Assembly (NCBI GenBank): GCA_025055035.1
Contig: JANWZB010000018.1
Span: 1-34,375 of the forward strand
DNA length: 34,375 bases
Reading direction: 5' to 3'
DNA from: Candidatus Kapaibacterium sp.
GTDB lineage: Bacteria > Bacteroidota > Ignavibacteria > Kapaibacteriales > UBA4661
This document shows, piece after piece, positions 1-9,880 of the stretch. Positions within the stretch are counted from its first letter, which is position 1. Each line of letters starts with the position of its first letter. The position numbers and the translations under genes are program-made. A model generated the notes under the pieces. That model saw nothing but the letters and a program-made list of their open reading frames with translations, searched no databases and was not told the origin of the DNA.

Positions 1-291
1 CTCCTTACGCTTGATTCCCGCACAAACGTTGATAGTGATGCGGTATAACCACGTTGTTACGGAGCTGTCACCGCGAAAATTCTTGATATTATTGAGCGCT
101 TTAATAAATACTTCTTGTGCCGCATCATATGCATCGTCGGAGGATTTCAGATAACGCAGCGCTGTTGCATACACAAATTTTTGGTATGTCCTCACAAACT
201 CATTTGCCGCAGCGCTATTGCTCTCATTCGTTTGGCGTAACGCTGCTAGCAGTGCGTGTTCGTGCTGCTTCACAGAAAGGGCGTAACTCAT
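1..291 (-). CDS. ECF-type RNA polymerase sigma factor, N-terminal part (cut by left edge)
   Basis: The minus strand from ATG at 291 to the window edge is open for 97 codons. It reads as sigma-70 region 2 of an extracytoplasmic-function sigma factor, a subunit that directs RNA polymerase to a specific set of promoters. Visible signatures are the region 2.1/2.2 helix (ALRYLKSSDDAYDAAQEVFI) followed by the region 2.3/2.4 core (FRGDSSVTTWLYRITINVC), where the tryptophan and aromatic residues help melt the -10 element. The N-terminal 30 residues are a short helical leader. Regions 3 and 4 and any anti-sigma gene lie beyond the edge, so the regulon cannot be guessed. The ATG was chosen because it gives a normal ECF N-terminus; no good Shine-Dalgarno precedes it. 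Family assignment is strong, subgroup unknown. Confidence 0.85.
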   Translation of the reverse strand, partial: MSYALSVKQHEHALLAALRQTNESNSAAANEFVRTYQKFVYATALRYLKSSDDAYDAAQEVFIKALNNIKNFRGDSSVTTWLYRITINVCAGIKRKE

Positions 292-464
292 GGGGAAACT
301 ATCACACTGTGGCAAATATACAGAATTTACACTCATTCGATGATGCCGCCTACAAAAAAGTTTAATACCTGGCACATATCATCAACATGAGACTACAGAG
401 CGTTTCGACACTCTGCTCCCCAAAAGCGTTATCGTGCACGTGCAATAGTTAGAGGAACCGCGGA

Positions 465-501
465 TAAAAATAGCCTTCGCCCTACAGCAAGGGGCGAAGG
501 C
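465..501 (-). terminator. Intrinsic terminator after the PAP2-like gene
   Basis: A perfect 10-bp inverted repeat (GCCTTCGCCC at 473-482 and GGGCGAAGGC at 492-501, 9-nt loop) is followed on the minus strand by a T-rich run (TATTTTTATC). It lies about 30 bases past the stop of the minus-strand gene at 534, so it should end that transcript before the sigma-factor gene. Confidence 0.8.
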
Positions 502-533
502 CAGGGCCAGACAATCGAGATTTAAGTGTATAA

Positions 534-1169
534 CTACAGAAAATAGCGCAGCTGTAGAGCTGTCAAGCACAGCCCTATTAGCGAGCCAACGATAACTTGT
601 CCAGTTGTGTGCTTACGGAGCACCACACGCGACGCTCCGACTATTGGCACGAGAAGGAAGTACGGCAGCGCTGCTGCGCCGAACAGAAATGCCCACGACA
701 CCACCGCTCCACCGATACCCGTCGCATGAACGCTTACTTTCCACCAATGCGTAATAATTTGGATGAGCAATGTGTTAGTGATAAAACAAAACATCAGCCA
801 TGTCGCTAGTGGAGGAGCATCAAGCCAATACACTAGCCCGAACCCCACACAATGACTGACTAGACCGACAATAAAAGGCTTTGTGCGTTCGGAGCGTAGG
901 TCAAGGTCTAGAGAACCAATGGCACCAGAAATTTTCAGATATATTACGTACACCGAAACAATTGCTGTTGTTGTCAGCAGGCAAATGCTCCAGATCAGCC
1001 ACTTGCGCTCCACTGGCAATGTTGTGTCCCGCAGCATAATTGCGGAGAACGTAAACACTGGCAAAACAACAGGACTGAATACTGCCGAGACAATAACAGA
1101 CACATAGTGTAGCGCTTTGTACAGCACACTGCTATCAGCCCTCGTATGAAGAAGTGTCGTACTCGTCAT
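534..1169 (-). CDS. PAP2-like integral membrane phosphatase homologue
   Basis: A 211-residue membrane protein with about five to six hydrophobic segments. The PAP2 (type 2 phosphatidic acid phosphatase) signature blocks appear in order and in modified form: SLDLDLRSERTKPF stands in for the KX6RP block, HWWKVSVHATG for the PSGH block, and SRVVLRKHTTGQV for the SRX5HX3D block. The two histidines are kept, but the final aspartate that normally activates the histidine is glutamine. Family members remove phosphate from lipid (pyro)phosphates such as undecaprenyl pyrophosphate; whether this variant is catalytic is unclear. ATG at 1169 was preferred to the in-frame TTG at 1175. It sits downstream of gcvP on the same strand with a 134-bp gap and has its own terminator. 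Confidence 0.7.
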   Translation of the reverse strand: MTSTTLLHTRADSSVLYKALHYVSVIVSAVFSPVVLPVFTFSAIMLRDTTLPVERKWLIWSICLLTTTAIVSVYVIYLKISGAIGSLDLDLRSERTKPFIVGLVSHCVGFGLVYWLDAPPLATWLMFCFITNTLLIQIITHWWKVSVHATGIGGAVVSWAFLFGAAALPYFLLVPIVGASRVVLRKHTTGQVIVGSLIGLCLTALQLRYFL

Positions 1170-1303
1170 ATGCAAGCAAGAAGGTAAGACAGCAATATTA
1201 CTTAGTTGCTTGGCAGTATAGCAATTTTCTCAACAACAGCCTAATTACGTTTGTGTTACCATTTCATAACTTTTTTCAGGACTGCTGCACTCTGCTCACA
1301 CTG

Positions 1304-4300
1304 TCACATCACTGCATCAGCAGGCGAGATACGTTCACTTTCTGTGTGATACGATTCTACTGATGGACATGTACACACCAAGTGGCGATCACCATAAGTA
1401 TTATTTACACGCCCGACACTCGCCCAAAACTTCCGCTCGCGCACCCAAGGGAGAGGGTATGCTGCTTCTTGGCGAGTGTACTTGTGCTCCCATGTGTCGG
1501 CAGACACAGCAGCAACAGTGTGAGGTGCGTTTTTCAGCACATTATCATCTTTATCTGCTAAGCCTTGCTCGATAGCTGCTATCTCCCGACGAATTGAAAG
1601 CATTGCCTCGCAAAAGCGGTCAAGCTCTTCCAACGATTCACTTTCTGTTGGTTCAACCATTATAGTTCCTGGCACAGGAAACGACAGTGTTGGGGCATGG
1701 AATCCATAGTCTATCAAGCGCTTCGCGACGTCTTCAGCATCAATGCCTGCCGTACGCTTCAGCTCGCGCAAGTCAAAGATAAGCTCGTGTGCAACACGTC
1801 CATGTTCTCCTGTATAGAGCACAGGATAGTGTTCCTCTAAGCGAGCTTTGATATAGTTTGCATTCAAAATCGCTACTTCTGTTGCGCGGCGCAGCCCCTC
1901 TGCGCCCATCATACGGATATACATGTACGACACTACAAGAATTGAAGCGCTACCCCACGGAGCTGCAGAAACTGCAGAAATTGCTTGCTCGCCGCCCATA
2001 CGAATAATTGGATGGCTAGGTAGGAATGGTACAAGATGCTGTGCAACACAAATCGGACCCATGCCCGGACCGCCCCCTCCATGCGGGATACAAAAGGTCT
2101 TATGCAAATTCAAGTGGCACACATCGGCGCCAATAATTGCAGGACTTGTCAGACCTACCTGTGCATTCATGTTTGCACCGTCCATATACACCTGACCGCC
2201 GTACTGATGCACAATCGCGCACAGCTCTTGAATAGATGATTCAAATACGCCGTGCGTTGAGGGATACGTTACCATCAGTACAGCCAGATTGTCTTTGTAC
2301 TGCTCAGCCTTTGTACGAAGGTCATCGACATCAATATTGCCACGCTTATCAACCCCGACTACGACAACTTTCATACCTGCCATAACTGCTGATGCAGGAT
2401 TTGTGCCATGTGCCGAAGAAGGAATCAGCGCTACTGTACGATGCCCTTCACCACGTGATTCATGATAAGCACGAATGACCATCAACCCTGTATATTCGCC
2501 TTGCGCTCCTGCATTCGGCTGCAAGGAAACACCAGCAAAGCCTGTTATCGCGCAGAGGTCACGCTCTAACTCGCGAAAAATCCGCTGATAGCCCTGCGCT
2601 TGGTCGAGCGGTGCAAATGGGTGTAGAGCATTGAACTCACGCCATGTTATAGGAATCATCTCCGATGTAGCATTGAGCTTCATCGTACACGAACCAAGCG
2701 GTATCATTGAATGTACGAGCGATAAGTCCTTGTTTTCTAGGCGCTTTATATAGCGTAGCATTTCATGCTCAGAACGATACCGCCGAAATACAGGATGCGT
2801 TAGATATGCAGATTCACGCTTGAGCGTAGGTGGTATGTGAGTAAGGTCTTGTAATCGCGCAAGCTCTTCGAAGCCAATACGTGCAAGGTCTCTGCCAGTT
2901 GCTCGCGCAAAGCATATAAGGATAATCTGAATGTCATTTAGCGTTGTTGTCTCATCAAGCGATATCCCAACAAATGGCTTTGCCGCATCATCGGACGAAT
3001 AGCGAAAGTTCATACCATGCGTGAGGGCAAACTTGCGGATATTGTCTTGTGTGCTAGGATACTCGAGCAGAACCGTCAGAGTATCAAACCAGTAGTCGTT
3101 TGCTAATGTAAATCCCAGCCGTGTCAGGCTCTTTGCAAGGAGCGTCGTGAGTGCATGAATGCGCGAGGCAATAGCTTTAATACCTTCAGCCCCATGATAA
3201 ACAGCATACATTGCCGCAACATTTGCCAACAGTGCCTGTGCGGTGCAAATGTTGCTTGTGGCTTTATCACGCTTAATGTGCTGCTCGCGAGTTTGTAGCG
3301 CCATACGATATGCCACAGCACCGTGCACATCCACAGAAACACCAATGATGCGGCCGGGCAGAAGACGTTTATATTCTTGCTTTGTAGCAAAATATGCCGC
3401 ATGCGGACCGCCATATCCCATAGGCACGCCAAACCGCTGCGTTGAACCAATAGCAATATCCGCTCCAAACTCGCCGGGTGGCACAAGTAGCGCCAAGCTC
3501 ATAATATCTGCTGCAACGCAGACAAGAGCATCATGCTCATGCGCTGCACGACAGAATGTTCGGTAGTCATACACTTCGCCGTTCACCGTAGGATATTGCA
3601 CAATTGCCCCAAAAATATGAGGATTCCTATCCCATTGCAGCGTCGTGTGGTCGCCAAGAAGCAGCTCAATACCAAGTGGAGCACAGCGTGTTTTCAATAC
3701 AGCAATTGTTTGCGGCAAGCATTCTGCTGACACAAACAGAACATTCGCATTGCGTTGTACAAGTTCTTTCGAGCGAGCAGCATACATAAGGTGCATTGCC
3801 TCAGCGGCGGCTGTTGCTTCGTCCAGCAGCGATGCGTTGGCAATGTCGAGCTTGGTTAAATCAATAACCATTGTCTGAAAGTTCAGCAGCGATTCTAGCC
3901 GCCCTTGCGAGATTTCTGCTTGGTACGGTGTATATTGTGTATACCATCCCGGATTCTCAAGGATGTTCCGCAGAATTACTGGGGGCGTGATACAATCGTA
4001 GTACCCCATGCCGATGTATGACTTGTAGATTGTATTCTCACTTGCAATGCTTTTCAGTTCTTGCAGAAGCTCGAACTCTGTTTGTGGTGGGCTAAGGCGG
4101 AGTGGCTCACGCAGACGAATTGCGTCGGGTATTGTTTCGCGAATGAGTACTTCAAGCGACTCTACACCAATAGCATGGCACATTGTCGCTTGTTCTTGCA
4201 AGCTTGGTCCGATGTGGCGTTGAGCAAAACTCTCAAAATTATTGAGAACAGGATTTTGCTGTGGTATGCCATTCGATGATGACGACGAATGAAGCAGTGC

Positions 4301-4369
4301 AGTGGAAGACTGAATAGGACGAAATGTAGAACTCATTGGATTGCTTGAGAAGATGGCAGAACATTGCAT
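1304..4369 (-). CDS. gcvP: Glycine dehydrogenase (decarboxylating), P-protein of the glycine cleavage system
   Basis: This PLP enzyme decarboxylates glycine and passes the aminomethyl group to the lipoyl arm of GcvH. The protein is the fused single-chain type, 1021 residues, slightly longer than the usual 950-960 because of a Ser-rich leader of about 45 residues. The leader precedes the conserved FAQRHIGPS start of the fold. The N-terminal half carries YDRD-fold blocks such as [13 protein letters not shown]. The C-terminal half holds the PLP site in [20 protein letters not shown], the Schiff-base lysine being about residue 757. ATG at 4369 is the outermost start; ATG at 4336 is equally possible and neither has a Shine-Dalgarno. 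gcvT and gcvH are not next to it and no glycine riboswitch was recognised upstream. Identification is very secure. Confidence 0.97.
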   Translation of the reverse strand: MQCSAIFSSNPMSSTFRPIQSSTALLHSSSSSNGIPQQNPVLNNFESFAQRHIGPSLQEQATMCHAIGVESLEVLIRETIPDAIRLREPLRLSPPQTEFELLQELKSIASENTIYKSYIGMGYYDCITPPVILRNILENPGWYTQYTPYQAEISQGRLESLLNFQTMVIDLTKLDIANASLLDEATAAAEAMHLMYAARSKELVQRNANVLFVSAECLPQTIAVLKTRCAPLGIELLLGDHTTLQWDRNPHIFGAIVQYPTVNGEVYDYRTFCRAAHEHDALVCVAADIMSLALLVPPGEFGADIAIGSTQRFGVPMGYGGPHAAYFATKQEYKRLLPGRIIGVSVDVHGAVAYRMALQTREQHIKRDKATSNICTAQALLANVAAMYAVYHGAEGIKAIASRIHALTTLLAKSLTRLGFTLANDYWFDTLTVLLEYPSTQDNIRKFALTHGMNFRYSSDDAAKPFVGISLDETTTLNDIQIILICFARATGRDLARIGFEELARLQDLTHIPPTLKRESAYLTHPVFRRYRSEHEMLRYIKRLENKDLSLVHSMIPLGSCTMKLNATSEMIPITWREFNALHPFAPLDQAQGYQRIFRELERDLCAITGFAGVSLQPNAGAQGEYTGLMVIRAYHESRGEGHRTVALIPSSAHGTNPASAVMAGMKVVVVGVDKRGNIDVDDLRTKAEQYKDNLAVLMVTYPSTHGVFESSIQELCAIVHQYGGQVYMDGANMNAQVGLTSPAIIGADVCHLNLHKTFCIPHGGGGPGMGPICVAQHLVPFLPSHPIIRMGGEQAISAVSAAPWGSASILVVSYMYIRMMGAEGLRRATEVAILNANYIKARLEEHYPVLYTGEHGRVAHELIFDLRELKRTAGIDAEDVAKRLIDYGFHAPTLSFPVPGTIMVEPTESESLEELDRFCEAMLSIRREIAAIEQGLADKDDNVLKNAPHTVAAVSADTWEHKYTRQEAAYPLPWVRERKFWASVGRVNNTYGDRHLVCTCPSVESYHTESERISPADAVM

Positions 4370-4492
4370 GCAATTCTAGAACTACAGTACAAAAATACGG
4401 ACTTTTTGCTGAACTATCGTATGAACATTGGCTACAGATAAAAAGTTCTGTTAGACTCTACATGTCTGCCTATGCTTACAGCATAACACGCG

Positions 4493-4520
4493 TACGATAA
4501 TGTTTCTACGATAATGTTTC
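4493..4520. repeat. Perfect 14-bp tandem duplication in the gcvP/threonine-lyase intergenic region
   Basis: The 14-mer TACGATAATGTTTC occurs twice head to tail without mismatch, between the divergent starts of gcvP and the threonine ammonia-lyase gene. It could be a replication-slippage product or a paired binding site for a regulator; the sequence alone does not decide. Confidence 0.8.
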
Positions 4521-4642
4521 CGCGCAAGGCATTGTGCGCATGATTTTTTCTCGCTTGCACTTTTCTTGCATTGGGAGAGCATGATTCTTCCGTATTTTCG
4601 CATGTACTCCATACTCACAATATCACATGTTTTGTAGTGACA

Positions 4643-5998
4643 ATGATTTGTATGGCAACACTATCTTCTGGCGCTTCTTTCAGCACAGTACACTCCTCTT
4701 TATCATCTTCATCGGATCAGGAAATACCTTCCGATACACTAGCCGAATCCTCTGTTGAGGAGAGTGCATATACCTCTCTTAGTGTCAGCTTTAAGGATAT
4801 TGAGGCAGCACGCGAGGCTATTCGGCGCTACATCTACGAAACGCCTTGTGCATTCTCTGAGCGTCTTTCGAGCATGACAGGGTGCAAGCTACACCTTAAG
4901 CTCGAGAATCTACAGATGACTGCTTCCTACAAGGAACGCGGCTCACTTAATAAGATTTTACATCTCACAGAGCACGAACGAAAAGCAGGCGTCATTGCTG
5001 CATCGGCTGGCAACCATGCACAAGGTGTCGCCTACGCTGCACAGCGTAATGGCATTAAAGCGACAATTGTTATGCCCGAAACAACCCCGCTGGCAAAAGT
5101 CCGCGGAACGCAGGAATTCAATGCAGAGGTCATTTTGTATGGCAGTGGATATGACGACGCTTTCGGGCGAGCCATGGAACTCCAGCAAGAGCATGGGTAC
5201 TGCTTTATTCATGCTTTTGATGACCCACTCATTATTGCTGGTCAGGGCACAGTCGGACTAGAGCTCCTTGAACAAAATCCATACTTAGAAGCTGTTATCG
5301 TTCCTGTCGGTGGGGGTGGATTAATTGCAGGTATTGCCGTTGCAATGAAAGAAATCAACCCTAAAATTCGTCTTATTGGTGTCGAAGCAGAGCAAGTTCC
5401 CAGCATGAAGGCAAGCCTTGCTCAAGGTACAATTGTTGAGGTCGAACGCGCTAGTACCATTGCTGATGGTATTGCTGTTGCCAAGGTAGGTCGGCACACA
5501 TTCCCCATCGTACAGCGCTATGTCGATGAAATTGTAACGGTCAATGAAGAAGAAATTGCCAATGCAATTATGATTTTACTCGAACGCGAGAAAACTCTTG
5601 TAGAAGGGTCGGGAGCGGCAGGATTTGCAGCAGTGTATAATCGCAAAATTCCTGGTCTGGACGGCAAGCGCGTTGCTGTTGTGATTACAGGTGGAAATAT
5701 CGATATCACCATTTTGTCGAAAATTCTAGAACGTGGTTTAGCGAAAGATGGTCGTCTAGCAAGCTTAAAAGTTATTGTTCCTGATAAGCCCGGCAGCATT
5801 GCCGAGATTGCGACAATCGTTGCAAAACATCGCGCAAACATTCTCAACATTAGCCACGACCGCGTTTTCACGGCAGCAAGTTTGCGCGAAACAGAAGTGG
5901 AATTTCTTCTCGAAACGAAAGGTCATGCACATGTTCAAGATATCGTGCACGACATCGCCGCACGGCAGTATCAAGTCAAACTCGAAAAGCCATCCTAA
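4643..5998 (+). CDS. Threonine ammonia-lyase with C-terminal ACT domain
   Basis: PLP-dependent fold-type II enzyme that deaminates threonine (and usually serine) to 2-oxobutyrate (or pyruvate) and ammonia. The PLP lysine is in TASYKERGSLNKI, residue 97 counted from ATG 4643. The glycine-rich phosphate loop VPVGGGGLIAGIAV and SAGNHAQGVAYAAQ substrate loop are present. Residues about 375-450 form one ACT domain (LKVIVPDKPGSIAEIA onward), which fits the single-ACT medium form rather than long IlvA with two regulatory domains. About 45 residues of Ser/Glu-rich sequence precede the fold. An in-frame TTG at 4571 would add 24 more; ATG at 4643 or 4652 looks better. The gene could be biosynthetic (isoleucine) or catabolic; its divergent neighbour gcvP hints at amino-acid catabolism. 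Confidence 0.93.
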   Translation: MICMATLSSGASFSTVHSSLSSSSDQEIPSDTLAESSVEESAYTSLSVSFKDIEAAREAIRRYIYETPCAFSERLSSMTGCKLHLKLENLQMTASYKERGSLNKILHLTEHERKAGVIAASAGNHAQGVAYAAQRNGIKATIVMPETTPLAKVRGTQEFNAEVILYGSGYDDAFGRAMELQQEHGYCFIHAFDDPLIIAGQGTVGLELLEQNPYLEAVIVPVGGGGLIAGIAVAMKEINPKIRLIGVEAEQVPSMKASLAQGTIVEVERASTIADGIAVAKVGRHTFPIVQRYVDEIVTVNEEEIANAIMILLEREKTLVEGSGAAGFAAVYNRKIPGLDGKRVAVVITGGNIDITILSKILERGLAKDGRLASLKVIVPDKPGSIAEIATIVAKHRANILNISHDRVFTAASLRETEVEFLLETKGHAHVQDIVHDIAARQYQVKLEKPS

Positions 5999-6170
5999 GC
6001 ACTTGATACTGGCACTAAGTTGGTATGACAAAGAGACATTTCATGAATGATACTAACTTTCTGTTTTCTGTGAGATGTACAGAGCCTGCCTCCGTTCTCA
6101 TCGCTTGCAATTCCACAATCCTGTTCATACATGGTTTTAATACCAATCAATGCTTAACCCTTGAACGACT

Positions 6171-8477
6171 ATGCCTGCAAAATCTGATAAAAACGAACAA
6201 CGCTCTGAAATAAAACGTATTGACCTACACAACCCAGCATACTATATCAACAGAGAACTCAGTTGGATAGCATTTAACCAGCGGGTTCTGGAAGAAGCTG
6301 AAGATCCAACTAACCCCTTGCTTGAGCGGCTCAAATTCCTTGCTATCTTCAGTTCCAATCTTGATGAGTTCTTCATGATTCGTGTTGCTGGTCTCAAAGA
6401 ACAACTTGATGCAGGTGTGGTAAATCTTGCAGCCGATGAGATGTCTGTTGCCGAACAACTCCGTCATATACGAGAGCAATTGCTTCCTCTCATTGCTAAG
6501 CAATCCCAACTTCTGCAAGAACTCCTGCCACAGTTAGCCGATGCGGGGGTTGTTATTCATCCATACGATAAACTTCCCGCACGCGACCGTTCTCAGCTTG
6601 AGGCATACTTTTACCAAACAGTCTTTCCACTACTGACACCGTTAGCGATTGACTCTGGACATCCATTCCCACAAGTGTTGAATAGAAGTCTGAACATTTT
6701 ATTTACTATTCAAAGCCCCGACGATTCAACTGAACGGCGTGCCGCTGTTTTGCAACTGCCGCAAGTCCTTTCGCGCTTTGTGCCTATTCAACGCAAGCAA
6801 GGACATCACTTTGTGCTCATGGAGGAAGTTATACAAGCGCATTCGGAAGCGCTCTTTCCGGGTTTGCACGTTGTAGAGTCGTACTGTTTTCGTGTTTCTC
6901 GCGATGCGGATATCGAAATCGCCGAAGATGAAGCAGGAGATCTGCTGACAGAAATGGAAGAGCAAGTCCGCAAGCGGCATTGGGGCGCTGCAGTACGCCT
7001 CGAGCTCGATGAGCGCACACCAGAAAGCCTACGAGAACTTCTTATGACACTGCTTGACCTCACACATGATGATGTGTATGCTATTCGAGGTCCGAGCAAT
7101 ATTTCCGATTTTATGAGCCTTACAAACCTCGATGTCCGTCATGCACGTTATCCTTCCTTTAGCAGCCGCGTGCTCGCACGTTTCCATGGAGATGCATCAA
7201 ATCCTGCAGCGCTGTTTGCCAGCATCCGTCAGCAAGATCTTATCGTTCATCATCCCTTCGATTCATTCTCAAATCACGTCGTAAAGTTTGCTATGGCAGC
7301 CGCCACCGACCCTGCTGTCTTAGCAATCAAGGTAACACTATATCGTGCCGGTCGTAAATCACCCGTTGTCGATGCTCTTATTAAAGCTGCTCAAAATGCA
7401 AAGCAAGTAACGGCGTTTGTAGAGCTTAAAGCGCGCTTCGACGAGGAGAATAATATTCAATGGGCACGTGAACTTGAGGCGGCAGGTGTTCATGTTGTCT
7501 ATGGACTTGTCGGGCTAAAAACTCATGTAAAGATCATGATGGTTGTGCGGAAAGACGAAGATAGAATCCGTACCTACGTTCACCTTTCAACAGGGAACTA
7601 CAACCAAGTTACGGCGCGTATCTACACCGATATCGGGTACTTTACTGCTCGCGATGAGTTTGGTACAGATGCCATTAACCTTTTCAACTTTCTTACAGGC
7701 TACTCGCAGTATCGCACATGGAAGCAATTCGCTGTAGCGCCCATCACGTTATCCGATGCTCTACTGATGCTCATTCGCCGCGAGACTGAGTCGCACACAC
7801 CAGATAACCCGGGCGAAATTGTTGCAAAACTTAATGCACTCGTTGATGATACGATTATTCGTGCACTATACCGTGCCTCGCAAAAAGGTGTAAGAATCAA
7901 ACTTCTTGTGCGCGGTATCTGCTGCCTGCGCCCCGGAGTGCCGGGAGTCAGCGAGAATATTGAAGTACGCAGTATTGTTGGCAGATTTCTAGAGCATAGC
8001 AGGATTATATACTTCCGAAACGGTGGCAATGAAGAAATTTATCTTTCAAGCGCCGATTGGATGCCACGCAACCTTTATCGCCGCGTCGAAGTCATGTTCC
8101 CTGTTCCCGACCCGCAAGCAAAAGCATATATGAAGCACATTCTCAATGTGTATTGGGCTGACACAGCAAAATCGCGAATGTTACTACCCGATGGACGCTA
8201 CGAAAAGCTTATACATCGCCTGAATATTACCCAAACTCAGCCTCATCAAGCGTTTTCAGCACAGCAACATTTTCTTAATGAACTTCGCTTACAGGTAAAG
8301 AACACAACAGGAGCTAGTGCGGGCGATATACAATCTCTTCCATTTTCTCCAACTCTCTTCATTGATGAGCAGCGTCCTCATAGAGGCAGCTCCTCAGCAC
8401 GGGAAAACGGTGGCATACATCACTACCCTCGTACTACCGTATCCACACCTTCAGAAGACACAGGAATCGAGAAATAA
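6171..8477 (+). CDS. ppk1: Polyphosphate kinase 1
   Basis: Reversibly transfers the gamma-phosphate of ATP onto inorganic polyphosphate, giving a phosphate and energy store linked to stress survival. The four-domain PPK1 layout is visible. The N-terminal helical domain starts with YYINRELSWIAFNQRVLEEA and the signature FSSNLDEFFMIRVAGL. The C-terminal half has two phospholipase-D-like modules. The autophosphorylated histidine is in YVHLSTGNYN (residue 471) and the second conserved histidine in FLEHSRIIYF (residue 609). At 768 residues it is longer than the usual 690-720; the excess is a C-terminal polar tail after about residue 690 that lacks recognisable family motifs. The stop is 4 bp before pth, so the two are probably cotranscribed. 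The ATG gives the standard N-terminus. Confidence 0.96.
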   Translation: MPAKSDKNEQRSEIKRIDLHNPAYYINRELSWIAFNQRVLEEAEDPTNPLLERLKFLAIFSSNLDEFFMIRVAGLKEQLDAGVVNLAADEMSVAEQLRHIREQLLPLIAKQSQLLQELLPQLADAGVVIHPYDKLPARDRSQLEAYFYQTVFPLLTPLAIDSGHPFPQVLNRSLNILFTIQSPDDSTERRAAVLQLPQVLSRFVPIQRKQGHHFVLMEEVIQAHSEALFPGLHVVESYCFRVSRDADIEIAEDEAGDLLTEMEEQVRKRHWGAAVRLELDERTPESLRELLMTLLDLTHDDVYAIRGPSNISDFMSLTNLDVRHARYPSFSSRVLARFHGDASNPAALFASIRQQDLIVHHPFDSFSNHVVKFAMAAATDPAVLAIKVTLYRAGRKSPVVDALIKAAQNAKQVTAFVELKARFDEENNIQWARELEAAGVHVVYGLVGLKTHVKIMMVVRKDEDRIRTYVHLSTGNYNQVTARIYTDIGYFTARDEFGTDAINLFNFLTGYSQYRTWKQFAVAPITLSDALLMLIRRETESHTPDNPGEIVAKLNALVDDTIIRALYRASQKGVRIKLLVRGICCLRPGVPGVSENIEVRSIVGRFLEHSRIIYFRNGGNEEIYLSSADWMPRNLYRRVEVMFPVPDPQAKAYMKHILNVYWADTAKSRMLLPDGRYEKLIHRLNITQTQPHQAFSAQQHFLNELRLQVKNTTGASAGDIQSLPFSPTLFIDEQRPHRGSSSARENGGIHHYPRTTVSTPSEDTGIEK

Positions 8478-8481
8478 CAGC

Positions 8482-9075
8482 ATGATGGATTGGCTCATTG
8501 TTGGTTTGGGAAATCCTGGAAAACAGTACGCCGAAACACGCCATAACATTGGGTGGAAAGTTGCGGAGACATTTGCCTCGAAGTATACATCTTTGGCAGC
8601 ACAGCACGATGCTGTATTCAAGCCTGGAGGAGGCTCATGGTACGAAGCTCGATGTCTCGTGCATCATGCGCACGTCCTTGTTATTCTGCCAACAACCTAC
8701 ATGAACCGCTCTGGCATAGCTGTGGCACATGCGGCACGGCTATACTGTATCCCAACAAACCAGATAGTAGCTATCGTGGATGAGTATAATTTCCCCGTCG
8801 GACGCATTCATCTCAAAAACTCTGGTTCAGATGGCGGGCACAACGGCATAGCGTCGCTTATTGCCGAACTAGGAACGCCACATTTCTTCCGCCTGCGTTG
8901 TGGTATCGATAAACGGTTTGGTCCGAATGAACTTGTAGAATATGTGCTTGCACCATTTGCACCCGATGAACTCAGTGCTCGCGATAGCATGATTTCCTCT
9001 GCCATACAAGCACTTGAGCTCTTGATAACACATGGAGCAGCAAAAGCAATGCAGCAGGTAAATACACGACCGTAG
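8482..9075 (+). CDS. pth: Peptidyl-tRNA hydrolase
   Basis: Releases peptides from prematurely dissociated peptidyl-tRNA so that the tRNA can be recycled. Of 197 residues, the canonical start is WLIVGLGNPGKQYAETRHNI, with the catalytic histidine at residue 21. Downstream are the substrate-gate block TTYMNRSG, the aspartate block VDEYNFPVG and the GGHNG loop, all in order and at normal spacing. Two consecutive ATGs at 8482 and 8485 follow the ppk1 stop by 4 bp. The in-frame extension upstream lies inside ppk1 and has no Pth homology, so it was discarded. The close spacing suggests translational coupling with ppk1. Identification is secure. Confidence 0.96.
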   Translation: MMDWLIVGLGNPGKQYAETRHNIGWKVAETFASKYTSLAAQHDAVFKPGGGSWYEARCLVHHAHVLVILPTTYMNRSGIAVAHAARLYCIPTNQIVAIVDEYNFPVGRIHLKNSGSDGGHNGIASLIAELGTPHFFRLRCGIDKRFGPNELVEYVLAPFAPDELSARDSMISSAIQALELLITHGAAKAMQQVNTRP

Positions 9076-9220
9076 CCAGAAAATCTCATTTTGTTTTCTT
9101 CGTCCTTCCCCCTAAATTAGGGAAGGGATACGCTGCAAGCCATCCTCAATGCTTGTCTGACAGTACACATCATTAACCCAAACCGAATGCTCGATAGTTC
9201 GTTGTAATAGTCGTTACATC

Positions 9221-9853
9221 ATGCCGCACAGTATATCTCTCGGCTCTCCCTCTCATCGTACGCCATCTCGCATTAACGCTCCTGTTATCAAGGGAACACG
9301 TCGCACTGCTCGAGAAAAGGTTATGCAGCTCCTTGCTGCACAGGAAGTTTCCGACGTACATTGGCGAGAAAACTTCCCGTACGTTTTTTACCATGAGTAC
9401 CGTGTTGATGATGCTGAGCAACCAAATCGCCTTCTAACCGAAGAAGAACGAGAGTACCTAGAGGCAGATGCTGTGATTGAGTGGGACGAAGATACAAAGC
9501 ACTTTGCACTGGATTTGCTCGAAAAAACCGAATTACACACACATGAAGCACTCGCACTTATTGAAAAATTTTCTCAGAACTGGGAGCTTGGTCGTTTGGC
9601 ACATATTGACCGTATTGTTCTAACGGTTGCGATTACCGAGCTTATAGCCTTTCCCGAAATTCCCACCAAAGTGAGCATTAACGAGGCTATTGAAATTGTC
9701 AAAAAATACTCTACAGAAAAGAGCGGCATGTTTGTCAATGGAATTTTGGACTCTGCCTTAGAGGAATTGCGTCATCAGGGGAAAATCAACAAGACAGGGC
9801 GTGGTCTTCTCGATACACCTCTTCCCAAGTCACGGAATTCCGACAGCCACTAG
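9221..9853 (+). CDS. nusB: Transcription antitermination protein NusB (long form)
   Basis: NusB with NusE binds the boxA RNA of rRNA operons and suppresses termination. The NusB fold is seen in RRTAREKVMQLLAAQEVS at the N-terminus. The C-terminal signature includes LGRLAHIDRIVLTVAITEL, PTKVSINEAIEIVKKYSTEK and FVNGILDSALEEL. At 210 residues it is well above the roughly 140 of the Escherichia coli protein. The excess is a 24-residue leader, an acidic insertion around residues 60-95 (EEEREYLEADAVIEWDED) between the first helices, and a short tail. The ATG follows a 145-bp gap after pth, and ispD begins 27 bp downstream. Confidence 0.93.
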   Translation: MPHSISLGSPSHRTPSRINAPVIKGTRRTAREKVMQLLAAQEVSDVHWRENFPYVFYHEYRVDDAEQPNRLLTEEEREYLEADAVIEWDEDTKHFALDLLEKTELHTHEALALIEKFSQNWELGRLAHIDRIVLTVAITELIAFPEIPTKVSINEAIEIVKKYSTEKSGMFVNGILDSALEELRHQGKINKTGRGLLDTPLPKSRNSDSH

Positions 9854-9880
9854 TCTTCGTATAGCACTGTACTCGATAGT

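Noticed and set aside
382-570. 62-codon minus-strand frame spanning the terminator
   Set aside because: It is built over the terminator hairpin and the end of the PAP2-like gene; no protein family signal.
4390-4397. TATTTTTG on the minus strand upstream of gcvP, matching the Bacteroidota -7 consensus TAnnTTTG
   Set aside because: No TTG/TTTG at a sensible distance upstream; a single element is too weak to call a promoter.
4370-4642. Possible glycine riboswitch upstream of gcvP
   Set aside because: No recognisable glycine-aptamer core in either orientation, and the sequence is short and AT-rich.
9104-9126. Inverted repeat CCTTCCC/GGGAAGG downstream of pth, considered as a terminator
   Set aside because: The stem is only 7 bp, with no T run after it on either strand; it could be chance.
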